Assembly (NCBI GenBank): GCA_963377175.1
Contig: CAUJNA010002112.1
Span: 1,143,997-1,207,996, forward strand
Length of the DNA stretch: 64,000 nt
DNA from: Effrenium voratum
Lineage: Eukaryota > Sar > Dinophyceae > Suessiales > Symbiodiniaceae
Reading direction: 5' to 3'
Below the pieces are notes generated by a model, which saw only the letters and a program-made list of their open reading frames with translations, ran no database searches and had not been told where the DNA came from. Positions 1 through 13,313 of this stretch are shown here, piece after piece. The position numbers were made by a program, and so were the translations under genes. Numbering within the stretch: position 1 is the stretch's first letter; every line of letters starts with the position of its first letter.

Positions 1-341
1 GAAGACGATAAAACAAAGGCCGTCTTAGTCCCGCACGCGTGCAACAGCGAAGAGTAGATTCATTCTGGATTCTGAATGCAAAAAAGACCCTGAGGGGCCC
101 AAAATCAGGCCTCGAAGCTTGCAGCGGTCTTGGGATTGTGGGTGTTTTCTTGGGTCCTTCGGGAATCAACAGACCCAAACCCAAACAACTGGAAGTTCGG
201 AACCTTGCGGCTCGTTGGGGAGGGAGAACGTGCTGGTGCAGGGAATGACCTAGTCCGGGTGTTGGTTCATGGGGCATTCCCTCATTCGTTGCTGAGAACC
301 AGCAAGGAAAGGCCCTCACTCCACAAAACTCGTCCGGTACT

Positions 342-3300
342 CTGAGTCTTGCCGGCCATGGCCACTATGACAGCGTAGAACACAAAGTCCTGCACGTCGC
401 CACAGGCCACAGGCTCATGGTCAAGACTCAGTTTTTTTCTGCGGCTGATTGGGTCATGCTTACCTTAACAGGAATCATTGTGGTTGAGGATCCTTACTAC
501 CAGGTTGACGACTATCCCTGTTAACCCCAAGTACAGGAACCAGTCTTTTGACCATTGCACACATCTTCGCGCTAAACAAGTCGTTCCAGGGCCTAGAACA
601 TCCCCAGCTTTTTGCCAGGGGCGCTCGATGGATCCACAACCTCATCCGGGTCTCTCAAATTGCCGAGTTGAGTCGCTAGATGTCTCCTCCGGAAGTCAAA
701 CTTCGCTGGGCGTTTTCGTTGGATTCCACTTTTGGAGGTCTGAAAAAGGGACATCGAGGCTCGGAGCCCTGACAGGAAGCCAAGGGGGGAAAAATGCGAG
801 GCGAAACTTAGGACGCGGAAGTGCCAAACCTCATGCAGCTATATCAACTTGATGTTTAGGAAAATAGCGCCAAACCAAATGAGGCCAACTTTTGCTGCCC
901 GGTGAGGCCAAGATAGGCCTTCGCAAGGCCTTCGCAAGGCCTCTTTGGAATTGGGTGTCCTTGAGGGACAGAATCGTTGGGGGTGGTTGAAATCCAGTGA
1001 AGAGCGCAGCTTGCTTGCGCAAAAGCTCAATGCATCCCTTGCTCATCAACACAGGGGACTCCATTGGGAAAAGAAGCCCTCTCCCTGCGCAGGATCATGT
1101 ATTGAACAGCCCCAACAAATCCACCTAGACCCTCAAACTGCCAGTAAAATAAAAGGAATTCACCTGTAACAGGGATCCTTACATTATACAATTGAACATC
1201 GCCTTGTCAATGGCGGTTTCCCTTTATTCTGGTGGAGAAAGCCATGTTTCAAATGGGCAAATGTATCTTTTAAGGAGCCATGTGTATTGTTGGGGCACAA
1301 AGCATGTTTAAGGGAATTTTGAGGGCCCAGGTTACTACTGCTATAGTGACTTTGTCAAAAGGCGCGGGGTTTGGAGCGTTTTGAGGCGTTGTGGAGCCAC
1401 CAGGGTGGTTTACATAATTACCGAGGGGGCGACCAATAATGATGTTGGTCCGGCGCCAATGTGTGTCTTGTTCTTCAAAAACAAGAAACAACATATGGGT
1501 CTGCTCTTTTTGTATCTAGCAACTTGCCCAGAATGGCAACACAGGTAATCACACGTCAGTCTTTTCGAACGCGGGTGTCTCTTTTTTAGGTTTGGACCCC
1601 CCAAAATAGGTTGTGTTCTTTTAGTTTTCCTTTGAAACCACCAAAAAGGGGTCCCAACTCAAAAAAAGACAAGCCACCCACGTTTTCTTTAACACCGGAC
1701 AACCAAAACCCGAGGCCCTTTGCGTTCCGCTTCTGGCCGCGTTTTTGGGGTTGCTAAAAATGCAAAATGCTCGAAGCCGTGTCCTTGAATTCCACCAGCT
1801 CCGTGGCTGTGAAGGTTGGCATGACGTTCAAGAAGAGCTTGGCCGCCTTCGCGCGAAAGAAGATCCGTTCACCGACCACTTGCTGCGTGCGATGGGTTTA
1901 CTAGGTCCTCGAGTAGAGAGGCTAGAATAAGGGCACCCGAGTTTTTTTTCTTCATTTTTTTCTGTAGTCTATTTTAGTAGGGGAACCCTCCCAACCAAAA
2001 AGGTGTGTGAAAGGGCACCTTGCTGGGGGACCTAGTTTATTAGTACTGTGGATGGATGAAATCCTGCATCACCTAAGAAACCCTGGAATGGTGATTCCCG
2101 TGTACATACCAACAAACAATGGTTCAACCATGGTTTCAACGTGGTGCAGGATTTTGTCCATCCACAGTAGGGAGCTGTTCCCTCCAAAAGTGGTCTGATG
2201 CATTCCCCACATTTCACCCAGGAACCAGCACCCCCTTATTTGCATAAACTGGGGTTGATTGACTTGCTGGTGCGATAGGTAGGCAATGACGGATGAACCG
2301 GTCTGGGATGGATTCCCGAAAAAAGGAAACCACCATGCAGTTGGATGGTTTTCCAGAGGGGGTCAATCCATTTCTCATCTGCCTATCGAACCAGCAAGAC
2401 AAAGACAACTCGACTTACATTTGCCAGTTCGAAAGGTTGGTTGGGGGCATCTTGTTTTTCCCGGCCGGACAGTGCCGCGGGGATCGCAAAAAGCGATACG
2501 CGCAAGGCCTCTTTCCAGCTCCTTGAAATCATGAGGTAGATGCCCTCGTAGACCTGCCAGCGCCGGCGCCATGGGAAAGTGGCCTTCAAAACCAAAAAGA
2601 ACAAAATCGACTGAAATGCAAATGGAAGGTTGGAACCTTGGAAGAACAACCCATTGCTTCTGGTTGGGCCAAATCATTTGTAGCCCCCGCCTTGAGCTTG
2701 TTCCGCCTCTCCCAGTCACCTCGCGGAAACGCGGAAACGAAGGGTATGTCTTTGGGTTGGTTTAGAGAAAACACTGTTTGGCTTCGGGAGAGAACCGGGT
2801 TGTTTTCGGAAAAGGACGAATTGGTTTTCGAAAAGCAGTTGGTATATCTGCAAAACACAGATTGGTCTCGGAAAAGAACATAAGATATCTGTTGTTTTGC
2901 CCGACCGACCTTTTTCTGTGGCATTCGAAGGGAGGCAAAATCAAACCTGTCATGGCAATCTACCGAAAACCATGCAAGGACTGAAGCGGGTCGCTTTTGG
3001 ACTGTACCCAAACATGCCTACAGCCAGGGACCTACCCCACGAGTTCTGCCCCTTGGCATAGAATACACATTCCCTTGTGCATCACGTTGAAGGATGTTTA
3101 AGGGCCGCCCTTCAAAAATTTGAAACACGTAGGCTAACTCTGCCCACCAGAGCTAGCAGACAAACAATTCGCGCCCTTCAGGCGGCAGGTCCTGAGGTGG
3201 CCTATGTATCCCTCGGCCCAACTCCTTAAAGAACAGATGCCCATCATTGGGAGAAAAGCAGGCAAACACAAGTCTCTTTCTTGTTCTTTGAGGGATACCC

Positions 3301-6300
3301 GTTTTGGGTGCGGTTTGATTACACGAAAAGCCAAAGGCCAACCACCATGTTTTGGGGCCCTACATTTTGACACATGCCGAACAAGATGAACTTGAGGCTA
3401 AATAAGGCTCAAGGCCAGGTGTAGTCGGCTCAAGGGCCCCCACATAAGGCGAACTTAGTGTGGTGTTGAAGGGAAGCCTAAAGGAAAACCCAGTCATGTT
3501 TGGAGGGTCCAACCATGCAAAAGACGAGCCACCCATTTTCGCAACCCTGGTAAAGCGCAACCAAAGCAAACCCTTCAACATCCACCGTTTGCGGTGGTTT
3601 TGAAGGTAAGGCAAATGTCACACCCAACCATTTTTGGTGCGTTCCCCTTTCCATCCAGTTGCTATCACCCGTCGTTGAGCTAAGGTCTGGACCGCCCTTT
3701 CCGAGCTCCACCTTCGCACGGTCGATGTGCTTCTTCATCAAGGCCTGACGCCGTCGCAGCTTTTCGCCAGGTCTCTTGGTGTCACTTTAAAGTTCGTGGG
3801 TTACATGGAAACCCAACCACCTGAAAACCAACTAAAAGACCCAACCAAGAGACAGGTAAAACCACTCAACTCCAAAATTCTAAGGAACCGAACCACCTTC
3901 CAACGAAGAACTAGGAAACACCTTGGAAGCAAATGGTTGGCGAGTTGCACCAAGTTACCATGGAGAACCCAGGCGAGCAACTATAGGTAACTGTTTGTAA
4001 CAGGGTGGCAAGCCCTTGTAAGGTAGGAAATGGAATCGCTGGGATTTGTAAGTTAGATTTTTGGGTGTGGTCAAAGATCGAGTAACGCCAAAATGGCTTG
4101 GTATGGTAAATGGAGACATGGACGATTTAACCTGCGGAAACCCAGTGCTTTTATTGACCCACACCCTGGTTCCATCCCTCCCGCTAGCACGTTACCTGTG
4201 ACCTGAAGGATGAGTTTCCTCTTGGAGGGACCCCTTGTCAGGTGCCATGTTAGTGGGAGAGAGGGCAAGTCAAGTTGGCATTTTCAGGTAAAGGTGTTTT
4301 GAAGGCATGGGTTTTGAAGGCATGGAGGTGAGACAAGCCACTTATACAAGGAGTATATACTACCATATCAGCTTATATCGCTAGAATTGCGCATCCGTAC
4401 CTCCAAAATGGATCTCTCCCTGAAAATGCTCTTGCCAAGAGGCTCCTGACTGATTTAGGGCCCTCAAACAGCCAGGTTTTGAGACCCGGAGGTGTCTGGG
4501 TCTTCCATTGAAAGCCGCAGCTAGAAGCCTCCCCAAACGGCCTCTTGGGTTCCGGCTTCCATTTGTTTTCCACAAAACAACGGCAACTCTGTGTCCGTGT
4601 CCCTAGATCTTGGCCTAGGTTCTTTCCCTGTCCCAGACCCTGTGGATGGTTTCGCGAAACCCATTCCGATTTCACCACCGAACTCAGACACCTAACGAAA
4701 TGATGAACGATTCCGAAACGTTACCAACAAACGGTATGGCTTCAACCATGGCGTCATTTCGTGAGGCGAAATGGAGTTTTCGGTTCCATCCCACAGCAAT
4801 AGTTGAGATCATAGGGTTTGGGTATGAATCTATCTGGGGAGCCGAAAATGGACATCGGAATTCGGGGAATGCCACTTTGGAGGTTCCGACTCGTAAATTA
4901 TCTTTTCGCCCCAGAGTCTCCTTGTGTCCCGAAATAAAAATGAGCCTGTTTCCCCTGTCTTCTGGGCGACCCCATCTTTGATTCGGGTCAGAACTTGGGT
5001 GTGCAACTAACGACAGGCCTTAATAAGGGGACGCTCACCCCAGTTACCCCAGTGATAAACATGGTTGTAACCTACTTAAGTTGGGTTGAACATCCCTGGA
5101 GGAGACTCCAACAGTGGGATCTTGGGGCTGCGCGAATCCCTTTGGCCCGGCCGTTGGGCGGCCGAAACGTCCGACATCTGGAATGGCCCTAAAGTTGAAA
5201 CCGGCGAGTGAATGTAACATGCTCACCCAAAAACAAGCACTGCCTAAGCCCACAAATTCCCAACCTTAAAAATGGGTCATAGTTACTGCCACAAACATGA
5301 TGGGATGAATTCCCTTTCTTATGGGTAGTTCTTTCGGTTTCCAGGTGCCTTTTCAGCGCTGAGTCAGACCAGCTTCTTCCACCTTTCTACCCGGAACTTT
5401 AAGGGCAGTGGAGAGATCCTCTCGGAAAAAAAAAAAAAAAGCCGGAGGCGCCGGGTCATCGAAGAAGAAGGCGATACGGATGACCTGTGCAGAGATGCGC
5501 GGGATTTGTTTTCCCCGCGGAGTGGGTGATTTTTCCCCCAGCTCCCAGTTACCCTTGTGGTACTGCGGATGGACGAAGTCACCAACCGCATTCTTTGGGG
5601 CAACAAACATGTTTTAGGGACATTTTGAGGGTACTATCAGCTGTGGATGGACGAAATCCATTTCGCACCACTTTGAAACCGTGGGAAACCATTGTTTGTT
5701 GGTATTCACATGGGAATCGAAAATCATTGCAGTGTTTCTTAGGTGGTGCAGAATTTCGGCCATCCACAGTAGGTAATCAACGACTTTCCTTTTGGTTTAC
5801 AAATGGATCCACCGCGTCCCATTGGCTTCCCTTTCCTGGGTTGCTCAAAAGGCTTGGCTCCTAACCAGCAACCACGTTGGATGGTTGCCAAATCCATTCT
5901 GCACCACCCAAGAAAGCCCGGACTAATGATTCCCTTGTAAATACCCACAAATGGTGTGCCATGGTGTCAAGGTGGCTTTACGAAATGGATTTTGTCCATC
6001 CACTGTATCATCTGGCACAAGATGAACGTTGAACCCGGACAATTCACCAAGTGCGTCCGCCTTGAAGGAACCTCTCTTCGGAGGGCCCGCCATTGCGGTT
6101 TGGCTCGAGCAAACATCTCCCCATGTCACTCGGCGGGGAAAGAAGAAGGACAATACATATTGGGAAATAATGCAAACTTGGGGTTTATCTGGACCGTATT
6201 CATCAAGGGTGGCTCCCCTTTTAGCAGGAACACAATCTACTTTGCAAGGCCCTAACTAGTGGGGTCCTTCGGATTTAAAATTGCACCCAAACATCAGTAC

Positions 6301-9300
6301 CTCCACACTGGATGTGGAAATTCCGGACCATTTCTGAAAGATAGTAGTCTTCCAAACCCCTCCTGCCCACTTCCATGGTTGTTATGTGGAAAGAATGTAA
6401 GGGACAAGGTTGGACCACCCCCTTGCAATTAGCCATGATGATTACACCTTGATGAAAAATCCATCTCCCTTAACAGTTTACCTGGGTCTCTCTGTTTAAA
6501 CTCATGCTGAACCCTCACCAAAACAGAAAGGATGCTTCAGACATGTAGAAAAAAGGTTGAAGGTATCATTGGACTGACAAATTGCCTCGTAGAAAACTGA
6601 ACACCTCCCAGAAGCACCACTCTCCATTTTAGGGTCCTGCCGTGAGGATATTGTCCAGCCGCGCTCCGACGCCCACCGTCTTCTCGTAGGCTTCCTGGTC
6701 TCCAGCCGGGCCCGAGAACCGAAATTTCCGCGAGTCTCGCGGGGATGTTGCTGGCTCGGTGCCCTGTTGGGGTTGTTTCCTTTTGGGGGAAGCGAACAGG
6801 ACACACAACCATTTTGCCTACTGTGGATGGACAAAATCCATTTCGCACCACGTTGAGACCATGGGAAGGAAACCATAACGTTTGTTTGTTGGATTTCGCA
6901 ACCATCCACAGTATCAAGCAAGGGATTTGCGAATCCTGGGTTCAGATGATAATTCCAGAAAGGGTTCCCTTTTGCTGACCCTCCTCACTGTTGTTTCAAA
7001 CAACTCCAGTCTTGGCAGAGGTCTTTTGTTGGTTCTTTGGTTCCTCAAACAACCCCAGAGCCTACCTGGGCAGGGACCCCATAGCTTTCAGCTGAGGAAC
7101 AAAACGGAAAACGCAAGCATTCTGACAAACATGGACCTGACTGGCACCCACTTGGAACAAGTTTCCGCAAAAAAAACACATCTGCTAGGTTCCATGTGGC
7201 TCAGGTCATTCCAACAACCTTCCCGATTAATCAGTGAAGGCTGCGAGCAAAATTTGTTGGTTCCCTCACAAACGGGGGGGGTCCATCTCCTTCTTCCAAC
7301 AACCCTGCTTGATCAGGCTGGTGTGACTTTGACGAGCAAAAGCATGCAACTAGCTTGATTCCAATGCCATCAAGGGACCCTACAACCACGCTGGCCTAGA
7401 AAGCCTTGACAAGGGAAATCTGGAAGGAGGGTCTTTGCGGAGGGTTCTAGGCTGTTTGGAGGGTTGGGGAGGGGGTCGCAGGAATATCTTGAAGCATTCA
7501 ATCAATACGGGACGACATCCTTGCAAATGCCTTCTGCTGACATCAAAACCGTCAGACACTTCTTAAGTGTCCAAGTCCACAAACTATGGGAAGGAATGAT
7601 AGTTGCGAGTTGAACAGCAAGCACCAGGTAGGTCAGGGAAAGCAATCTTGCATGGAAATATGAGACACTTTCCAAACAGAGTTCGCCACAGCTCTGCCAA
7701 AGATCTGCATTGAGTACTCAAAACCTGCTGGTCAAAAACAGTCCATCGAATGCGGGGTTGTTCCAACACATCTGGCACATCGGGTACCTGGCAAAGGCAA
7801 CAACGAACCAATGTTCTACTCACTTCGTGAGTGGATCGGCGACAAAAAGTCACAACCCGTGATATGTACCACCAAAGTGTTCCAAACCCAAAAGTTACTC
7901 AAGTCCGAAACCAAACTCAGGAAGCGAGTCTACCCCTGTGGTTTGGTCCTTCGCCCCTCTGGAACTGATCGGATTTGTGATCAGGCGGTCGACATTTTGA
8001 ACAGTTCAACACATTTCATGCCGTGCCTAAAAGGTGGATCCACTGTAAAGGTGCCACGGAAAAAAACGCACCAACAGAGTACTAGAAGGAAGAACTTGGG
8101 AAATCCGACTTGACAAAAACGCTTCCAACGCGTTGTCCAGAACTCAAGTTGTTGCAACGATCACATACAATATCTTCTGGCCAGTGGGTCCCTGGTCCCT
8201 TTACCCCTGGCAGAACCCCGAATTGTAGTTGGCATCGCTCGCCCCTGCTTATCGTTTATGACGGTCCATACCCCCCAAAGACAACACCCCTCGAAAGTTC
8301 GCAGGGTTTGGCTCAATAAGGGCCAAGCAAGGCCTTTCATGGGGATGCAAGGTCTCTGATGCCTTTTTCCGCAACAGGGAAACTGGGATCATATAGGTGT
8401 GGCTCAAGAATGGGGCCCAAAATGGAGCCCCGGCAAATGGAAAGGAAGACTAAGACCTGCGTCACCTCCAGCTGTTTGATTTTGAGCGACACCCATATGG
8501 CTGTGGGTCAAAATCAATGGTATCATTTTGGGGTGCACCACCCATTTTAGTCGATTTTAGTGGGGATCGGGCTGTTCACTAGGGGTACGGGATTTTGAGC
8601 CACACCCATATCTCTGCTCAATGCAAAGTCAGGGGCTCGCAAAGATACATCCCGAGATGACATGATTCACAGGGGGAATCCTCTAGATCAGCTAGTAAAT
8701 GCGATCTTCACCACACACATCTGCATAGCCTTCTGTCATTCGAAGACAAAAATCAGCGATCACCAATTAAAGGACATGAAAGGATTTCCATCATGGGTGT
8801 TTCACTCCTTCGACCCCATCCTTTCATTTCCTTAAGCCCCCTGCAAAATATGAGAACATATTTCCAGTGAAGACGATTCCCTTTTAAAAAACCAACAAGT
8901 TTTATTTTGTACCAAACAAAAACTCATTTCAGCAAAAGGAAGGATACGTGAGCTCTCCTTTTAAAATAGGCAAAGAAAAACACTGGGCCTACAAACTACC
9001 CATCAAACAGTTGAACTGCAGCAATTTCATAATTTGGGGTTGGAATGATTTCTTCACATTTTTAAGCTGGAACTTTGGTTGGGTCCAGGGGGTCTGTCAA
9101 TTTGTTCAAGGGTACCGCTGGTTTTCGTGGTGCTCAAGGGGGAAACCCAGGGAAACCCAGGGAAACCCACCTGTTTTGTGCTTGGAACTTCGGGTCCGGG
9201 CAGCATCTGAGAGCCAACCCAAGAGAAAGTTGGCATGCAGCCCACAAACTCCCCCTTCAAACAGCCGGAATGCGCCAATTTCACAATTATATGTAACAAA

Positions 9301-11459
9301 CAAAAACATGATTCTGGTTGGAACCTTGAGGGTCTCGCCCCAGAAATTTTGGTTGGAATGGCCAGTTTTTTGAGTTGGAACTTTGGATTTAACGAATGGA
9401 TCCTTTGCCAGAACCCCGAAGAGGTCTGCAGAATCCGCGGTCCTCGTAGGCCTTGACTGCCTGCTCCTCCGGTCGGTGCTAAACGTGAGCAGTGAGCATG
9501 AGGCTCCGAGAGATGAGTTCGGCCCATTTGGGTTTTGCTTTGACAACTTTCCGGGCAAGCTGGACCCTCAAATTGTCCTTAAACATTGGTTCTTGCCCCA
9601 AAAACAATTTGTTGTTGTTTTGAAAACCTACCAGGGGATCCCCAAAACAAGGCACCTGGACCCTCAAAAGTCCAACTTGAAAAGTGGAATTATCGCAACC
9701 CAAAATCATGGAGATGGTGAAGTCCAACTTGTTTATGGGCAGTTCTTTCGGGTCCAGGCACGGGACTTTTACTTGGCAACCCTGCCTGACAAATCCAGGG
9801 TGCAAGACCACGTGGTTTGCTCGCATGATACTTTTGCTGTGTGGTGACAGCTCCCTTCGTGTGGATTGACAACTTCCGCAAAACGCAACACTTGGGATGG
9901 ATGTAAAACCCTACGAGATTAACCGCTTCCCAACTGGCACAGGATTATAGCCATCTACAGACACTTGTCTAACAACTTCGACAAAGAGGTTGATGACCAT
10001 CCTTCACTCCAAGACAAGGAACCAGTCATAGGTGGCCTTCTGGAAAAATCGATGGCCCTGGTAAATGGAAGAACCCGCACCTAAACCAGTGGAATCCATC
10101 TACTTCTAAGCAAACTAACCGATCAAAAGGACACCTAGGGAACCAGTCCTTTTCCTGGAGCGCCCACGATCCAAGTTTGCTGCTGCTTCGCACCAGGAAA
10201 CGCACTGAGGTGATGTTCTACCCCGATGACAAGGATGTACAGGGAGAAGGAACCAAGACCATGAGATTCAGCAATAAGTGCTCTATCAGCTCCTTGTGGC
10301 TCCTTGTGGCATGCACATGTTGGCATGTTGGACAGCAGCTTCCTCACACGAAGGTACGAGACGAACGACTCTCCCCTTGCTGCTGCAATTTTCAAGGCCC
10401 CTATTAAAAAAAATCGGGGTCACGGACCCATTCTTAAGGGTCAAAAGGCGACTCTAGGCAGTCCTACAAAAGTCGGGTCCTTGTCGCCGATGCGGTTGAA
10501 GAAATCCGCCTTCGCCAGGAGCGCATCGCGGATCCTCAGCGAGCGATCCGAGGCTTTTGCCCAGCGACCGCACCGATCTCGGCTCCGTCGACAAATGACA
10601 CCTGGGCCCTCCAAGTGTCCAACTTCAGAATGGGGCAAGTTGCCTGCCCCGAAAAGAAAAAAAACATGGCATTGCTGAGTGTCAGCCGTTGTTTATGGGT
10701 AGTTCTTTCGTTTTGGGTGTTCAAACTACCCCAACAAATAAGGGATGTCACCCCGTAACTTTGGGGCGATAACCCCAACTGTTGGCATGTTGAGGATTCC
10801 GCAAACTCTTTTTTGGGTTACTTGGCTCCACTTGTAGCAACCCACCTGGCAAAATCAGGGACTTAGGTTGGAACAAGGTGGTGTCAAAATCCGGAGGCTT
10901 GAAGTCCGCATTGTCTACCGGGGCGAAATCCCAACTTAAAAATAGGTTATTGCCAGCCCGTCATGGCCACACCGCACGGACAGAAGCACACACAGACATG
11001 ACACAAGCAATAATTACACAACGGCACAACGCGCAACACAACGCAACAGAACACAACACAATCCAGCCCCTGACGGCGCAACGCAACTCAATGCAACGCT
11101 ACGCAACACAAACAACCAACACAATAACACAACACAACACAACGCAGCGCAAAGCGCGCCAACACAACCAACCAACCAACCAGCCCAGCCCAGCCCAGCC
11201 CAACCCAACCCAACCCAACCCAACCCAACCCAACCCAACCCAACCCAACCCAACCCAACCAACCAACCAACCACACAACCAACCAACCACACAACCAACC
11301 AACCACACAACCAACCAACCACACACACAACCAACCACACAACCACACAACCAACCAACCAACCAACCAACCAACCAACCAACCAACCAACCAACCAACC
11401 AATCAAGCAACCAAGCAACCAAGCAACCAAGCAACCAAGCAACCAAGCAACCAAGCAAC

Positions 11460-11498
<39 letters not shown>

Positions 11499-13313
11499 CC
11501 AAGCAAGCAACCAACGAACCAAACAATTGCAACCAACCAACCAACCAACCAATCAACCAACCAACCAAACAACCAACCAGCCAATGAAACAAACAAACAA
11601 ACAACGATAGCGGGCGAGCAAACTGACACACATCATTCCCGCTTGGATAGCCACTCTAATGGCAAACCCATGTACGACTGTCGAAAAATGGCAGGATCCC
11701 TTGGAATACTTATCAGTGCACAACTCCTTGGCTTGGTGTCCCTACAAAGCAGGGAAACTATACATTATAAATACATGCCTTACACATCAAACACTTTCAG
11801 AGCAAAGGATGTAATGCAACTGTGCTCCGATCTGAGTTGACAGGCCAGGACAAGTGGGAAACACTTGGTGGGCCTTTGCCAGAATGATGAAGAAACTTAC
11901 CAACAACAAGTTTGAAGCTTGTCAACTCAACAGCTATGTGTATAAGTTGTGGTTTGCTTTGAAGGCTTCGGCACACAGCTTCGAAACTACCCTTTAAATG
12001 AAACCAGCCAGACTTGTCAAAAAAAATGAGAACGCGCCCCTCAACATGCCAGCCCGCTTTGAGGGACCCTGTTTTAGGTGACCCCAAAGTGGCCTGTTTC
12101 CCCTTTCGCTTCGCTTTAAAGCAACCCCAAAAAGGGTACCCTCAAACACCCAAAGTGGGTGGTGTTCCTTTTGATTTGCTTGCCCTAAAAAACCACAGTC
12201 CACCCTCAAACAACACGCCAAAGCGGTTGTTGGAAGGTGCTTGGTGTTTCTTCAGGCGTAAGCTCAGTTTCTCTGCCCAGGCGCTCGATGTCTCCAAGGT
12301 TCTCCTTGGCATCCTTGATCTTTTCGTCCAGCTTCGTCTGCGTGGACGGGAGTTTTCTTTCTGGGAATGAGAATTGGGAAAGAAAAAAACCGAGAAACAC
12401 TATCCCCGATCTGGTTTCCTTGGGGGAACTCCCCACAACCGGTTCATTCCCAACACCTGGAAGGTCATTCCCTACCTCTCGCACCACGCTTTTGGCCAAC
12501 GCTACTCTTGGTGTAAACCTCGCTTTTCCATTGAGCTCGGGACATTTTCGGGTACGGAATACGGAGGTGGGAGGCATGGAGCTGGCACGTTGAAAAAGAA
12601 AGGCAGAACGTACGGCCACACTTCGATTGGTGGTATACTACAAGCCACCCAACCCATAGGTGGCCTTTTTGGAAAATCGATGGGTTTCCCTCGTAAAACC
12701 CCCATCTAAACCAGTGGAGTCCATCTATTTTTCGAAGCAAACTAACCGATCCAAAGGACGCCTATAGGGAACCAGTCCTTTTCCTGGAGCGCCCGCGACC
12801 CTTGAAAAAATGACGTCATTACCCAAAATATTTCGGGGTCACGGACCCATTTTTAAGGGACACCTATGCCCATACCGCAACGTCATTTCAGGATCCATCC
12901 GAAGCAAAGTCATTCTCAGAACCCTGCGAAGCCTGGGGATTGAAAGCAACTATTTCTGCGATTCGGCCACTCAAATACACAGATGGGTGTGTCTCATAGG
13001 GAACCCCGAACCCTTGGTTGTCCCTTGGTTTTTCTTGGTTTCCCTTGGTTTCCCTTGGTTTCCTTTGGTTTCCCTTGGTTTCCCTTGGTTTCCCTTTAAA
13101 CCAACCCCACAAAGGTACCTGTCAACAAAAAACAAGCACATGTCTAGCCTGAAGGCGCGCTGACTCCCTCACACCCTCCCACACCTCACCTCACCTCATC
13201 CCACTCCCTTTTCCCCCTACTCCCACTCCACTCCTTTTTACACTCCTCTTTGCTCCCACCCCTGGAGTTGTTTTTTCCGCCTGCTCCTCCTCATTCTGCT
13301 TCTTCATCGCTGC
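342..13313 (-). CDS. RPN7: 26S proteasome regulatory subunit Rpn7/PSMD6, split gene, partial
   Basis: Rpn7 is a PCI-family scaffold subunit of the 19S proteasome lid. Eleven exons, in minus-strand order, are 13281-13313, 12285-12337, 10480-10534, 9443-9466, 6641-6694, 5452-5484, 5370-5418, 2691-2719, 2509-2553, 1784-1846 and about 342-389. Joined, they stay in frame for about 160 residues and follow the order of animal Rpn7. Recognisable blocks are AAMKKQNEEEQ, KLDEKIKDAKENLG, IRDALLAKADFF..IGDK, AYEKTVGVGARLD, GDWERRNKLKVYEG, AAKLFLNVMPTFTATELVEF and DFVFYAVIVAM. Intron donors are mostly GC or GA, and acceptors are AG|G. The C-terminal PCI part would lie left of the window. The first coding exon is not settled. 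Recognition rests on remembered family sequence. The exon borders were fixed by requiring frame, family length and AG acceptors together. The left end of the last exon is uncertain. Confidence 0.88.
1901..2035. repeat. family A MITE-like fold-back repeat, full copy
   Basis: Family A is about 110-140 bp long. It starts CTAGGTCCTCCAGTAGAGAG and ends with the inverse of that, GGGGGACCTAG. The core includes TGTAGTCTATTTTAGTAGGG, then AACCCTCCC and AAGGGCACTACTG. Terminal inverted repeats without an open frame indicate a non-autonomous DNA transposon. This copy is complete. Confidence 0.8.
2044..2170. repeat. family B fold-back repeat, full copy
   Basis: Family B has inverted ends TACTGTGGATGGACGAAATC and its complement. 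The core contains CCTAAGAAACCCTGGAATG, TAAATACCAACAAAC and CAACCATGG. This copy has both ends and directly follows a family A copy. Confidence 0.8.
5641..5771. repeat. family B repeat, full copy
   Basis: Inverse orientation of the core relative to the copy at 2044; both ends present. Confidence 0.75.
5875..6007. repeat. family B repeat, diverged left end
   Basis: The right end TTTGTCCATCCACTGTA is clear; the left end is reduced to TTGGATGGTTGCC. Confidence 0.65.
6819..6913. repeat. family B repeat, internally deleted
   Basis: Both ends present, with a shorter core. Confidence 0.7.
10037..10171. repeat. family F repeat, copy 1
   Basis: Shares AAATCGATGG, CTAAACCAGTGGA, GCAAACTAACCGATC and GGAACCAGTCCTTTTCCTGG with 12661-12799. 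Both copies are followed within 250 bp by GGGGTCACGGACCCAT. Confidence 0.65.
11163..11600. repeat. graded tetranucleotide repeat region
   Basis: Runs of AACCC, AACC, AACCACAC, AAGCAACC and AAGC follow one another. Open frames in all phases here are repeat translations, not genes. Confidence 0.9.
12661..12799. repeat. family F repeat, copy 2
   Basis: Second copy of the segment at 10037, inside the Rpn7 gene region. Confidence 0.65.
13005..13095. repeat. short minisatellite
   Basis: About seven tandem copies of a 10-11-bp unit (TTTCCCTTGG) within an Rpn7 intron. Confidence 0.8.

Noticed and set aside
219..225. Reading AFYDDIECI of the fusion protein (residues 219-225; DNA near 48,000) as exonuclease motif I
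   Set aside because: No matching exonuclease motifs II and III in order, and it lies before the Cys/His domain.
10878..11840. A 320-codon plus-strand frame and 205-codon minus-strand frame
   Set aside because: Most of their length is AACC/AAGC repeat (NQPTNQPT, GWLVGWLV).
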